Positions 22,801-32,787 of a DNA stretch of 64,000 nucleotides are shown piece by piece. The notes below the pieces were generated by a model. That model saw only the letters and a program-made list of their open reading frames with translations, was not told where the DNA came from and ran no database searches. The position numbers were made by a program, and so were the translations under genes. The stretch comes from Lepus europaeus (lineage: Eukaryota > Chordata > Mammalia > Lagomorpha > Leporidae), in the NCBI RefSeq assembly GCF_033115175.1, contig NC_084850.1, positions 104,639,939 through 104,703,938 of the forward strand, written 5' to 3'. Within the stretch, counting starts at the first letter, position 1, and each line of letters begins with the position of its first letter.

Positions 22801-25800
22801 AGCAGGTTAAGCTGCCACTTCTGATTCTGGAATCCCATGTGAGTGCTGTTTCCAGCCCCAGCTGCTCCACTTCTGATATAGCTCCCTGCTAATGCACCGG
22901 AAAGCAGTGGAAGATGGCCCAAGTCCTTGAGCCTCATACCCATGTGGAAGACCTGGTGGAGTTCCTGGCTCCTGGCCATTGTGGCCATTTGGGGAGTGAA
23001 CTAATGGATGGAAGAGACCTCTCTCTCTCTCTCTCTGTCCCTCTCTAACTCTTCCTTTCAAATAAATAAATACATCTTTAAAAATAGATAATGATATAAG
23101 TCTCTTTTTGTTTGTTATGAATATATACATAATTCACAGAGTCAAATAGTTGCACAACGCTTAGAGTCATCCTCTGCCTTTCCTCAGTACCCCTGTTTTT
23201 CCCTCTCTCGAGGCAGCCACCTTAAACTCAGCTGATTCTCCTTTTCCCAAAACAAGTTAATTGGGCATTTCTTAATCTTTCAATCTTAGATGGTAACTGT
23301 TGGAATGTGGAACAGTTCCCATTATGGAATATGAAAATTTGGCTATTGTTTATTGAACTGTCCTCTCCATACCTGCCCTCCATCTCACACACCTGAATGC
23401 TTTCTGCTCCCTGCATATTATTATTTCATAATTGTGTTCGATCACTGCCTGGAATTTACTGAACAACTGTTGGTTGTCTGACTCTCCTGTCATTGTGGTC
23501 ATATGCATGAACTAGCCTGCCAGTTGAATCTTGGGGACAGACTTGATGCCAGAGCCCTGTGTCCTGCTCGCTGTCTAGGCCTGGTGTATGTCTCTTATCC
23601 TGGGATCTCCCTTCAGTACCGTTCTTGGATATTCCCTTTGCTTTTGTCATGGATTGTTTCCTTTACTGTATCTCACATCTCTTTGATCTGTTCTCTTATT
23701 TGAGAGGAACATATCCTCCAGTAACTTCTGGAGAAGCTGTGCATGGGGGGTGTCGCTTTTAAGACTTTGCAGGTTTGAATAATTCTTCATTTCATTCTTA
23801 CATTTGATTGATAGTTTACCTGGGTCTAGATACTACTCCATTGTCTTTTGAGTTCCAGTGTTCCTGTTCAGTCTAAAATAATACCTTTTAAAAAAAATTA
23901 TTTATTTATTTGAAAGGCAGTTATAGAGAGGAGAGGGAGAGACAGAGATCTTCCATCTGCTGGTTCACTCCCAACATGGGTGCAACGGCCCAAGCTCAGC
24001 TTTTTGTCCCCTGTTTATAATTGTTCACATTGATGTGCTTTGCTATGGCCCTATTTTGTTCATTGCACTGGAAACTCAGAGGGCTGTTTCAGTTTGGGGG
24101 AATATTCTTGGTATTTATTTAGCTAATGATTTCCTGCGTTTTTGTTTTTTCTAATTTTTCCTCCTGTACTTGCTGATACATAGATCCCCTGGACAAGTTG
24201 TTGAATATAAATTATTAATCTACACTATAATTTATCCAATTCATTTATAGCATTAACTGATAGACATTTATTTTATGCCTTGGTTTATAATCTAATACTA
24301 TTTTGTTCCTCAGATTATTCCAGCTTTGGCCATTGAAAGTTCTTTCAATTATACATTATCCTTTTAAATCTATGTGAGGACATAAATGATTGATTGTTTT
24401 TTAAACTTATCCCTACATAGTCTCTGTTCTTCTAACTCCCCCCTCACCCTCTCCGTGTTTGTTTACCAGGGTGCTTCTAAAAGTTCATAGAAAGGAGCAG
24501 GTGTTTGGCCTAGCGATTAAGCCACTGTTTAAGATGCCTGCATCCCATGCTGGAGTACCTGGGTTTGATTTCTGGCTCCAGCCCTTAATTGTAGCTTCCT
24601 GCTAATGCAGATGTTGGAGGCAGCTGTGATGGCTCCACTAATTGAGTCCCTGCCACCCCTGTGGGAGACCTGGATTGAATTCTGGCTCCCATCTTCAGCC
24701 TCCTTGCACTGTGGATATAAGATTTATTTATTTATTTGAAAGGCAGAGTGACAGGTAGAAAGACACAGATCTTCCATTTGCTGATTCAAAATGGTCACAA
24801 TCGCCAGGATTGAGCCAGGCAGAAGCCAGTAGCCCAGAACTCCTTCTGGATCTCACATAAGTTCTTGGGCAGGCCATCTGCTGCTGCTTTCCGACGAGCA
24901 TTGGAAGGGAGCCGGATCAGAAGCGAAGTAGCTTGGACTTATACCGGTACTCTGCTATGGGCTGCTGGTGTCCCAAGTGTTAATTTAACTTGCTGAGCCA
25001 CAACAGCTGCCCACCACACATAGTTTTTTCTTTTTTCCAAAGATTTATTTTATTTATTTGAAAGTCAGAGTTAGAGGGAGAGACACAGAGAGATCTTCCA
25101 TCTGCTGGTTCACTCCCTACATGGCTGCAACTGCCATGGCTGGGCCAGGCCAAAACCAGGAGCCAGAAGCTTCTTCCAGGTCTCCCATGTGGGTGCAGGT
25201 ATCCAAGCACTTGGGCTATCTGCTGCTGCTTTTCCTAGGCCATTAGCAGGGAACTGGATCGCAAATGGAGCAGCTGGGACTTGAACCAGCACCTGTATGG
25301 GATGCCAGTGTTGCAGGCAGTGTCTTTATCTGCTGTGTCACAATGCTGGCTCCTGGTTTGTTCATAATATACATTTTCCATGAACTTTTTGAACATCTTG
25401 CATGTTGTAGTCTTTAGTAGCATATTAAGTGCCATTTTACATGCTTAATGATCCTGGATTGCTTATGTTTAAGATTTGGGCACTAAAAACTGATGGAAGC
25501 TCTAAATGTGTAATGGGGCTTTCCCTTCTCTGGGAATTCTGACCAGTCCAAGAAAAATGATTTAAAGATCTGGATTTAAGGGTGGAGGGAATTTTCCCCA
25601 TGAAAATAGCCTGGTTAGATCACCATATGGTGACGCTTACAAGCCAAAAACCCTATGTACTCATTTATAGCTTTCTAGCAGACATGAATCTTTGCTTGAT
25701 AGACTGGCATTATTTTTAACTTGGAAGCTTTTATTCTGATGATGCCTCTTTACATAATCTCATTAAATATTTTAGTGTTAGAACCAGTGTTGTGGCGCAG

Positions 25801-28800
25801 CAGGTTAAGCTACCGCTTTTGATGCCAGCATCCCATATTGGAGTACCGGATGCTTCTGTTGGTTTACATTTCCCTTAATTACTCAGATGAGTTCTGGGTG
25901 GACGGACTGAATTGGGTCCCATTTGGTCAGTTCTTCTGAAGTATTGGGGAGTTAGGTTGGATGTACCTGAACCCCACCGAGGATAGAGTGCCTGTCTTGG
26001 GGCATCTTTGCTCTGGAGCATGCTGCCCCGTTTGGACTGGTAAACTTCAATCTGACCAGATTGACCTCTAAGTGAAGAGAGCCGTGAACTTCTCCAGGAA
26101 ATCTCCTCAGGGATAGTAGGTCAGTTCAGCATCAGACAGAGATCATCCTCTCACTCGCTAGTAGACGAGATAGGGCCCTTCGCGCTAATCTAGCTCATCC
26201 ACTTTGTTGCTGAGAGTTACTATTTGAGTCAGGTTGGATAACACAGCTTTAGGGGTTTAGTTTTTATTCATTGTCTTTGTAACAGTCATCCAATGTGTGT
26301 CATTTGTCTATTTGACATTCGGGTGGGACTCTAGGGACATAAACATTCTCAGTCCCTGGTACTGACAAATTTAGTGACCTGGTCAGTGCGGAGCTGAGCC
26401 AGAAGGGTGTATTTGCAGCTGAGAGAGTGCTCCCGCTCTTTGCAGAAATCAGGAAACCCTAGAGAGGCAAGTAGTATTTCAGAGTTTTTCTTTTTCTTTC
26501 TTTCTTTTTTTTTACTTTCCTTGCAACTGTTTGACATTTTATCCCAAAACATAGGTCATTCTGTCTATTTCAGATAACCTCAAATTTAGTAATTTTCAGT
26601 GACAAGTGGCTATGATGAAAATATTTTTAGATATTGTGTAGAATACTGCTGCTGAGAATTGGTTTAATCCATCTTATTAAATAGCTTCATTAGGAGGTTA
26701 GGTAAGGGGTTAGCCAGGGAATGTAGGTAAGTTTTTTTCATTACCAGGATAATTCATGGCATGAAGATGAATTTTTTGAAAAACTTTGTAACTTAAAATG
26801 TTGAGTCTTGAAAATGACAATTACATTGGGAATTGCTGATGAGTTGTGGCATAGATAACATTTTTGGGTTGCTCTAACTAAAAATAAAGCCATATACATA
26901 CATAAAAATCTTTGTACTTCTCACAAGCTTTGGATTAAAAAGCTATGTTAGATTTGACAAAAAGTTAAATTCTGTAAAAGCTTCAAAGAAATCAGCCAGT
27001 TTGATTACTTAATGCAAGTAAGGAGTCTTCAATCTATATGTAGAAAAGGCTCCTTTTTCTAAGGTTCATCATCACCTCCAGAGCTGCGATCCACACTGCT
27101 GGGTCAAGTACTACCAGAACAAGCGTGCACTTGCCATTCGATGTGTTCACCACTCTGTTCAGCTGAGTCTGGAGTTTGAAGTGGTAGTAGGTGAATAAAT
27201 ACAGGAAGAAATGCAGATGAGTTAATAAGTTCTATGGAGTCATGCACAGAGAAAGTAGAACCCAAGATTTCCAGTCTACCTCTTTATGTAAAACCAGATA
27301 TTTTTATTATTTGAAATATTTTGTGGGTGATTTAAAGTCACAGTGATACATAAAAAGGTGATAAAGCATAAGCTCAATAGGGGTGATTTGCAGTGGCATA
27401 TGTGGCTTAATTGTTTACTACTCGTGCGATTATATTTTGATTTTATTATTTGGAGGTGCTAACTTCCTGTACCAGTCTAGACACACACAGTTGTTCCTGT
27501 GCAGATTTTGCAGCATCTCAGTAGCACCATGTGAGGGCTTTCTCATGATTCATAGTTATTTAGCTGTAATTTTATTGAAAGGATTTCTGGTATGGATCTT
27601 GGGTAGAACATATATCTCTTATACTCTACTTTTAGAAGCAATTATTAGAAAATATGATTATTCAGTAAAGGGTCAGAATTAGTGAAGGGCCTGTATCAGG
27701 CTACTTTAGACTTCTTTTTTTTATTTTTTTTTTGACAGAGTTAGAAACAGACAGAGAGAAAGGTCTTCCTTCCGTTGGTTCACCCCTCAAATGGCCGCTA
27801 CAGCCAGGAGCCAGGCACTTCCTCCTGGTCTCCCATGTGGGTGCAGGGCCCAAGCACTTGGGCCATCCTCCACTGCACTCCCAGGCCACAGCAGAGAGCT
27901 GGACTGGAAGAGGAGAGACCGGGACAGAATCCGGCGCCCCTTCTGGGACTAGAACCCCGGGGTGCCGGCGCTGCAGGCGGAGGATTAGCCTAGTGAGCCG
28001 CAGCGCTAGCCAAGACTTCTTTTAGGGACCCAAAAACTGTTGGGTTTCTGATTGCTAGTAATTAAGCATCTTTTTAATTAAAAGGTACTTTCTTTAATCA
28101 GCTAAATAACTTGTATAGTCTCTATCTTTTTAGCAAATTCTCTATTCCAAAAAGGTGTGATAGAATTATAGCACAGTTATATTTCAGATTTTGCAATTTT
28201 TTCCCATCATGCACTATACTTCTCTTACTGTGTTCATCACATCTAATGAGAGACTAAGTCCTTTAAGGAGAGCAGACATGAAGTGTAAATAATTAGTGCT
28301 TGGCACAGAGTAGGCACTCAGTGTCTGTTGAATGAATAAATTCATGAGTAAGTAGTAATGTCTTACCTATAACTTCCGTACATCTCTTGAAATCTAAATG
28401 TTCATATGTTCCTGGGTAATAGATTAGTTAATAACCTAGACGGTTTAGAATTAATCATTTTTATTACATTTTTCAGATCGCCAGTCACAGTGGCTATGTG
28501 CAGATTGACTGGAAGAGAGTTGAAAAAGATGTCAACAAAGCAAAAAGACAGATTAAGAAACGAGCAAATAAAGCAGCACCTGAAATCAACAATATAATCG
28601 AAGAAGTAAGATGATTCGTAATTTTGGCTGTTTGGTGGTGGTGGTGGTGGTGGTGGTGGTAAATGGGTCTCACTTAGCAGAAAATGTGACAGGATTATCT
28701 TCTTTTAAAAAAAAATTGGTGTTTTTAGTCCTATATTTAGAGTGCTAGTAAAAGGTGCTTTTAGTCCTATATCTAGAGTGCTAGTGAAAATCAAGCCACA

Positions 28801-31800
28801 GTTTAAATCGGTCATTAATTTTCTGGCAGTTAACATAGGTTCCTCTGCCCATCTCCTACCTACTTTGATCTGCATATAAAAGCTGATACCTTTTGTTTCC
28901 ACATTCTTTCCTCTGGGGACTGGGTTTGTGGTGCAGCAGATTAAACTGCCACTTCGGACACCTGCATCCAATATTAGAGTGCTTTGGCTCTGCTCTGGGT
29001 TCCAGCTTCCTACTGGTACAAACCATGGGAAATGGCAGCTAATAAAGTACTTGGGTCCCTGCCACCCGTGTGGGAGACCAGATGGAGTTCTGGGCCTTCA
29101 GCTTTGGCCTGACCTAGCCTTGGCTATTGTGGGCATTTGGGGAGTGAACCAGCAGATGGAAGATGGATCTCTTTCTCTTCCTTTCTCCTTCCTCCCCCCT
29201 CTTCCTCTTGCTTTTCAAGTAAGTAAATAAATAAAACTTTAAAAGGGGGCTAGTATTGTGGTACACTAGGTTAAGCCACTGCTTGTAATGCCAGCATCCC
29301 ATAATGGAGTGCTGGTTTGAGTCTTGGCTGTTCCACTTCCACTCTAGCTTCCTGCCACTCATGTGGGAGACCCAGATGAAGGTCCAGGCTCCTGGTTTCA
29401 GCCTGGCTAGCTCTGGCTGTTGTAGGCATCTGGGGAGTGAACCAGTGGATGGAAGGCCTCTCTCTCTCTTTCTCTGTTTCTCTCTCTCTCTCTTATTCTG
29501 CCTTTCAAGTAGAAGAAAAAACATTAAAAAAAAAAAAACGCACATATCTTTCCTGTTTTTGTAAATGTGTATGTGTATATACGAGGTATAGTAAAACTAA
29601 AACTCATTTCTCTTTTTTTAAAGATTTATTTATTTATTTGAAAGGCAGAGGTAGAGAGGCAGAGGCAGAGAGTTCTTCCATCTGCTGCTATACTCCCCAG
29701 TTGGCTGCAACAGCCAGAGCTGTGTGATCTGAAGCCAGAAGCCAGGAGCTTCTTCTGGTTCTCCCACGTGGGTGCAGGGGCCCAAGGACTTGGGCCGTCC
29801 TCCACTACTTTCCCAGGCCATAGCAGAGAGCTGGATTGGAAGTGGAGCAGCCAGGACTCAAACTGGCGCCCAGATGGCATGCTGGTGCTGCAGGTGGAGG
29901 CTTCACCCGCTATGCCACGGAGCTGGCCCCTCATTTTTCTCTAGAGGTAGAATAGTTTGAAAATGTATTCCTTCTGTTTATCAATATGATTAATATATCA
30001 GTTTTAACATTTTTGTGCATCTCGTATTCTGTTTGGAAGTGAATTTGATGTTCCCTTGCCTTTGTATTTCATCATTTGCTTTCCCCCAGCCTTTTAATAT
30101 GAAAAATTGAAACCAATTGAAAAACTTAAAGATAAATGCACTGAATACCCAAATTACCAAATTCTTTGTTTTACCACATGTGCTTTATCTCTGTCTGGGT
30201 GAGATTTATGCTTTTTTATTTTGACAAGCTATTTAAGACACCATGGTTTTTCATTCCTAAATAACTTTAGCATGTTTCTCCTAGGAATACAGACATTCTT
30301 TTGCATAACTCCAAATACCACTGTTATTAAAAAATTTAACATGATACCATAATACTTTGTAATGTACAGTTCATATTAACATTTTTCTATAAAATACTTT
30401 TAATGAATTTTGTCCTAATGAAGAATTATTTGTTGCTTTTGGTTGTCGTGTCTCTGAAGTCTCCTTTAGTCTTAGATTAAACCGTTCTCTCATCTTGTTG
30501 TTCTTTCCCCATCTTTCCTGGCACCGGCAGGCATCTAGGCAGACTTTCTCACACTCTGGCCCTGTCTAATGGCTTCCTTGTGATCTTAATTAGGTTAAAC
30601 ATTTTACCAAGGTGATGTTTCTTTTGATCCTGCACATTTTTTCTAACTGGCTAAATGAACTACTAACAAATATTTTTGTGCCTGCTGTGGCAATGTATTA
30701 AATTATCTGTGTTAATAATTGGATGAATGGACCATTGACATCTGCCCTACAGGTGCCCATGAGCTTATAGCTGCCCATGTACTTACTATCTGTGCAGCCA
30801 GGGAGCTTCCTGGGGCTAGCTATGAGTGCAATGGGCAGCTTCCTTCAGGTTGCAATGGGCAGCTCTGGCATCCTATATGGTGTTTGGCACCTGGTGAAGT
30901 AGGTGCATAGAATTTTTTGCTGAATATTGAATTAAGGAAAATAGTTGAGGATGTTACTTAGCTCCAGATTCAATATATTTTTAAAATTTGCATTTTTATT
31001 GTGATAAAATATATATAACAAAATTTGCTGTTTTAGCCATTTTTAAGTGTACAGTTCAGTGGCATTCAGTATATTTGTACTTTTCTGCAATCATGACCAA
31101 TATCCATTTCCAGAACTTTATCACTCCTGTCATTCTCTGTGCCCATTAGACACCAATTCCCACAGTTTCTCCCTCTCTCCAGCCCTTGGTAATCTCTCTT
31201 TTTTAATTAAAATTTTTTAAAAATTTATTTATTTTCACTTATTTCAGAGACAGAGATTTTGCATCTACTGATTCACTTCTTAAATGCCCACAACAGTCAG
31301 GGCTGGGCCAGACTGAAGCCAGTAGCCAGGAATTCCATTTGGGTCTCCCATCTGGGTGGCAAGGACCCAAGTACTCTAACCGTCATCTCCTGCCTCCTAG
31401 GGTTTCCATTAACAGGAAACTGGATGGGAAAGTAGAGTAACCGTGACTTGAATCAGGCACTCTAATATGGGTTGCAGGCACCAAATGCTTGTCTCTTTTG
31501 AAATTCTTTTTTTTTGTTTTGTTTTCTATTTCTTTTTTTTTTTGTATTTTTTTTCTTTCTTTCTTTTTTTTTTTTTTTTGTATTTCTTTTGAAATTCTTT
31601 TTACTGGGGTTGGTGCTGTGGCGTATCGGGATAAGCTACCATCTGTGACACCGGCATCCCACAAGGGCACTGATTCAAGTCCCGGCTGCCCCACTTCCAG
31701 TCCAGCTCCCTGCTGATGGACCTGAGAGAATAGCAGAAGATGGCCCAAGTACCTGGGCTCCTGTACCCACTTGGAAGACCCCGAAAAAGCTCCTGGCTTC

Positions 31801-32787
31801 AGTCTGACCCAGCCCTGGCTATTGTGGCCATTTGGGGAATGAACCAGTGGATGGAAGATCTCTGTCTCTCTCTGTCTCTCCCTCTCTCTGTAATTCTGAC
31901 TTTCAAATAAATAAAATAAATCTTTTAAAAATTCTTTATTTATTTGAGAGGCAGAGAGAGACAGGGCTTTCATCTGCTGGTTTATTCTCCAAATGCCTAC
32001 AATGGCTGGGACTGGGCCAGGCTGAAGCTGAGAGCTGGGAACCCAATCCAGGTCTCATTCTTGGGTGGTGGGAACCCAGTCACTTGAGCCATCACCACTG
32101 CCTCCCAGGATCTGCATTAATAGAAAGCTGGAGTCAGAAGCGAAAGTGGAGATTCACTCAGGTGCTCTGATGTGGGGTGCAGGCATCCTTTTTTTTTTTT
32201 TTTTTTTTAAAGATTTATTCATTAATTTGAAAGCAGAGCTACAGAACGAGGAAAAAGACTGATCTTCCATCTGCTGGCTTACACTCCAATTGGCCACAAC
32301 AACTGGGGCTAGGCCAGGCTGAAGCCAGGAGCCTGGAGCTTCCTCCTGGTCTTCCACATGTGTGCAGGGGCCCAAGGACTTAGGCCATCTTCCACTGGTT
32401 TCCCAGGCCACAGCAGAGAGCTGGATCAGAAGTACAGCAGCCAGGACTCCAACTGGGGCCCATGAGGGATGCCGGTGCTGCAGGCCGTGGCTTAATCCAC
32501 TGTGCCACAGTGCCGGCCCTGGATGCAGGCAATCTTAATTGCTAGGCCAGATACCTGTCTTATACTTCCTGACTCCATGAATTTGACTGTTCATGTAAGT
32601 GGAATCATGCAATGTTTGTCCTTTTTTGTTTGCCTTATTCCGTTTAACATGTTTTCAAATTTCATCCATAATTAAGAGTGTTTGTGTTTAAATGTACTTC
32701 ATGTTTCAGGCAACCGAATTTATCAAACAGAACATTGTGATATCCAGTGGCTTTGTGGGAGGCTTTTTGCTAGGCCTTGCCTCTTAA
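15219..32787 (+). CDS. FUNDC1: FUNDC1 coding region, five exons, 155 aa
   Basis: The coding sequence joins 15219-15246, 15949-16105, 20888-20963, 28477-28605 and 32710-32787 (468 nt, 155 residues plus TAA). FUNDC1 is a mitophagy receptor of the outer mitochondrial membrane that recruits LC3/GABARAP during hypoxia and also acts at ER-mitochondria contacts. The N-terminal LIR motif YEVL is at residues 18-21, with the regulatory residues S13, S17 and Y18 preserved. Hydrophobic segments lie near residues 48-68, 75-95 and 134-154. K119, the known MARCH5 ubiquitination site, is present. The length equals the human protein. From memory, human differs only at residues 31 (H here, Q in human) and 127 (I here, L in human). 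All introns are GT-AG, with phases 1, 2, 0 and 0, and no stop or frameshift interrupts them, so this is the functional gene and not a retrocopy. Intron sizes are 702, 4782, 7513 and 4104 bp. Confidence 0.97.
15949..16105 (+). CDS. FUNDC1: FUNDC1 exon 2
   Basis: The acceptor is a T-rich tract ending TTTTGAAG, and the donor is GGCTG|GTGAGA. The exon completes D10 and runs to the second base of W62. It carries the whole cytosolic regulatory segment: acidic ESDDDS, LIR YEVL at 18-21, the RRHHWW basic/aromatic patch, and most of the first transmembrane segment ([13 protein letters not shown]). The known Src and CK2 phosphorylation sites of the family (Y18, S13) lie here; S17 is the ULK1 site. Confidence 0.96.
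16796..17078 (-). mobile_element. CSINE in intron 2, truncated by the 17091 retrocopy
   Basis: The antisense copy has a (GA)n tract at 16841-16868 and loses its head at GAGTCAGATATATATATATA, where the T run of the retrocopy begins. Confidence 0.85.
17091..17460 (-). pseudogene. Probable 3' end of a processed retrocopy, source gene unknown
   Basis: The + strand has a T run (17091-17100) and then, 19 bp on, TTTATT (17119-17124), the reverse complement of AATAAA. That is the spacing expected for a polyadenylated transcript copied in the - orientation. It interrupts an antisense CSINE just before that SINE's expected 5' end. The sequence is unlike the repeat families nearby and resembles a 3' UTR, but I cannot name the parent. 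The far end is uncertain; it may stop near the C-run (17433-17460) or continue to about 17845. Confidence 0.5.
17433..17460. repeat. Poly-C run
   Basis: Twenty-eight bases, all C except one T. The complementary G strand could fold into a quadruplex. Such runs are also prone to sequencing and assembly error. Confidence 0.9.
17987..18278 (-). mobile_element. CSINE in intron 2, antisense
   Basis: The tail is AAGATCTATTTATTTATTTG and the head ends GTGCCACAGCACCGGCCC. Confidence 0.9.
19044..19508 (+). mobile_element. MITE-like repeat, copy A, split by a CSINE
   Basis: Its outer ends, AGGGTGCTTCAGAAAG and CCATGAACCTTTTGGAGACCC, are imperfect inverted repeats. The internal string TTTTGGTGCAAAAGATTTTG recurs in the other copies (50876, 56186, 61130). 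The CSINE at 19090-19420 sits inside it with an AGTGTTCTT duplication. Confidence 0.65.
19090..19420 (+). mobile_element. Young CSINE in intron 2
   Basis: GC-rich subfamily with an unbroken A tail (19407-19420). GTGTTCTT is repeated on both sides. Confidence 0.92.
19737..20172 (-). mobile_element. MLT1-type (MaLR) solo LTR, antisense
   Basis: It begins TGTATTAGTTCCCTAGGGCT, the reverse complement of the MLT1 end GGAAACTAATACA. It keeps GTACCACAAACTCGGC, CAGAAATCTGAAATCAAGGT and TATGACCCCATCTTAACTA. GAAGA before it and GAAGG after it may be the 5-bp target duplication. A copy of the same family lies at 47090-47580 in the other orientation. Confidence 0.7.
20560..20760 (-). mobile_element. Old LINE-1 3' fragment, antisense
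   Basis: GGAAAATTTCAACTTACGC and GTATAATGAACCCCTGAG, then TTTGAAGCAAATCTCATATA, match the 3' end of an old mammalian LINE-1 also seen, broken up, at 50.75-56.2 kb. It ends about 125 bp before exon 3. Confidence 0.6.
20888..20963 (+). CDS. FUNDC1: FUNDC1 exon 3
   Basis: The acceptor TATCTCTTTCACTCAAG precedes GTGTGCAGG, and the donor is CTTCAG|GTATGT. It encodes residues 62-87 ([21 protein letters not shown], then LLLQ), the end of TM1, a short loop and most of the glycine-rich TM2. Its 76 nt return the frame to phase 0. Skipping it would shift the frame. Confidence 0.95.
22200..22250. repeat. Imperfect palindromic TA/TG microsatellite
   Basis: GTGTATATATGTGTGCGTGT followed by ATTTATATATACACACATAT forms alternating purine-pyrimidine DNA with self-complementary halves. 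Confidence 0.8.
22252..22500 (-). mobile_element. CSINE in intron 3, antisense, shortened
   Basis: AAGATTTATTTATTTATTTA runs directly into GGTTCACTCCCCAAATGG, so the (GA)n tract is lost. Confidence 0.85.
22783..23085 (+). mobile_element. CSINE in intron 3
   Basis: Complete from GGGGCCAGCATTGTGGTGCA to TTTCAAATAAATAAATACAT. Confidence 0.9.
23890..23999 (-). mobile_element. CSINE tail fragment, antisense
   Basis: Only about 110 bp of the 3' half is present, ending at GGCCCAAGCTCAGC. Confidence 0.8.
24493..24717 (+). mobile_element. Old CSINE, 3' end lost
   Basis: The head GGAGCAGGTGTTTGGCCTAG is followed by the body up to CTTGCACTGTGG, then the next, inverted SINE. Confidence 0.8.
24718..25016 (-). 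mobile_element. CSINE abutting the previous one, inverted
   Basis: It starts AAGATTTATTTATTTATTTG immediately after the preceding sense copy and ends GAGCCACAACAGCTGCCC. Confidence 0.85.
25033..25354 (-). mobile_element. CSINE in intron 3, antisense
   Basis: Complete, from AAAGATTTATTTTATTTATT to GTGTCACAATGCTGGCTCC. Confidence 0.9.
25782..25860 (+). mobile_element. CSINE head fragment
   Basis: Only the first 80 bp remain (CCAGTGTTGTGGCGCAGCAG to GGAGTACCGGATGC). Confidence 0.8.
25861..26480. other. Unassigned CG-containing block in intron 3
   Basis: This unique stretch has a higher GC content than its surroundings and several CpGs (GATAGGGCCCTTCGCGCTAA, CCCCACCGAGGATAG). It shows no long open frame and no repeat I recognise. 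It could be a retrotransposed non-coding or UTR sequence, or an unlisted LTR. Confidence 0.35.
26520..27716. other. Unique intron 3 sequence, nothing identified
   Basis: AT-rich with no recognisable element. A (TTTC)n-like run lies just before it (26486-26512). Open frames such as 27383-27682 lack exon signals. Confidence 0.4.
27718..28014 (-). mobile_element. Young GC-rich CSINE before exon 4, antisense
   Basis: It runs from the T-rich tail (TTTTTTTTTGACAGAGTTAG) to a CG-rich head GAGCCGCAGCGCTAGCC. It is about 460 bp upstream of exon 4, and inverted relative to the SINE at 28916. Confidence 0.92.
28230..28345 (+). mobile_element. MIR fragment
   Basis: GTGCTTGGCACAGAGTAGGC and ACTCAGTGTCTGTTGAATGA match the MIR 3' core and tail. 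Confidence 0.65.
28477..28605 (+). CDS. FUNDC1: FUNDC1 exon 4
   Basis: The acceptor is TTATTACATTTTTCAG and the donor is GAAGAA|GTAAGA. It encodes residues 88-130 ([20 protein letters not shown], then the lysine-rich segment). This basic amphipathic loop between TM2 and TM3 includes K119. At 129 nt in phase 0 on both sides it could be skipped in frame. A (GGT)n microsatellite begins 29 bp after the exon. Confidence 0.96.
28634..28660. repeat. (GGT)n microsatellite after exon 4
   Basis: Nine GGT units start 29 bp downstream of the exon 4 coding end (28605). Confidence 0.9.
28718..28789. repeat. Two-copy 36-bp tandem repeat
   Basis: Units at 28718-28753 and 28754-28789 share TTTTAGTCCTATAT.TAGAG and GTGCTAGT.AAAA, with about three differences. 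Confidence 0.85.
28916..29244 (+). mobile_element. CSINE after exon 4
   Basis: It runs from GGGGACTGGGTTTGTGGTGC to AAGTAAGTAAATAAATAAAA. Confidence 0.88.
29247..29540 (+). mobile_element. CSINE, tandem to the previous one
   Basis: It starts GGGGCTAGTATTGTGGTACA two bases after the previous tail and has a central deletion. Confidence 0.88.
29617..29930 (-). mobile_element. CSINE in intron 4, antisense
   Basis: It runs from AAAGATTTATTTATTTATTT to GCCACGGAGCTGGCCCC. Confidence 0.9.
29945..30960. other. Unique intron 4 sequence, nothing identified
   Basis: AT-rich. A short region near 30810-30870 repeats GCAATGGGCAGCT twice. No exon signals match an open frame. Confidence 0.4.
31200..31492 (-). 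mobile_element. Old CSINE, antisense
   Basis: AATTTATTTATTTTCACTTA through to the head near GGTTGCAGGCACCAAATGC. It is followed by a T/TTTC-rich stretch (31505-31590). Confidence 0.8.
31604..31928 (+). mobile_element. CSINE in intron 4
   Basis: GGGGTTGGTGCTGTGGCGTA to TTTCAAATAAATAAAATAAA. Confidence 0.9.
31929..32560 (-). mobile_element. Old CSINE split by a younger CSINE
   Basis: The 3' part (AAATTCTTTATTTATTTGAG to GTGGGGTGCAGGCATCC, to about 32188) resumes after the inserted SINE as GGATGCAGGCAATCTTAATT (32520-32560). Confidence 0.8.
32200..32519 (-). mobile_element. CSINE nested in the old CSINE, antisense
   Basis: Complete, from AAAGATTTATTCATTAATTT to GTGCCACAGTGCCGGCCC; it lies about 190 bp upstream of exon 5. 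Confidence 0.9.
32710..32787 (+). CDS. FUNDC1: FUNDC1 exon 5, C-terminal coding part
   Basis: The acceptor AATGTACTTCATGTTTCAG precedes GCAACC. It encodes residues 131-155: [10 protein letters not shown], then the third membrane segment [15 protein letters not shown] and TAA. The acceptor lies almost directly downstream of an old LINE-1 3' fragment (to about 32690) and a block of CSINEs, so little unique intron remains on its upstream side. Confidence 0.96.
   Translation, partial: ATEFIKQNIVISSGFVGGFLLGLAS

Larger units (their letters stand above)
24469..25397. mobile_element. MITE-like repeat, copy B, split by three CSINEs
   Basis: The left end GGGTGCTTCTAAAAGTTCAT (24469-24488) and the right end CATTTTCCATGAACTTTTTG (25372-25391) are about 880 bp apart, separated by SINEs at 24493, 24718 and 25033. 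Confidence 0.6.
30965..32690 (-). mobile_element. Old LINE-1 3' end, antisense, split by SINEs
   Basis: TTTAAGTGTACAGTTCAGTG (31044-31063) and CATTTCCAGAACTTTATCAC come before the SINE block (31200-32560). TGAATTTGACTGTTCATGTA and GTGGAATCATGCAATGTTTG come after it. Together they give the typical antisense order of an L1M 3' end, stopping just upstream of exon 5. Confidence 0.75.
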
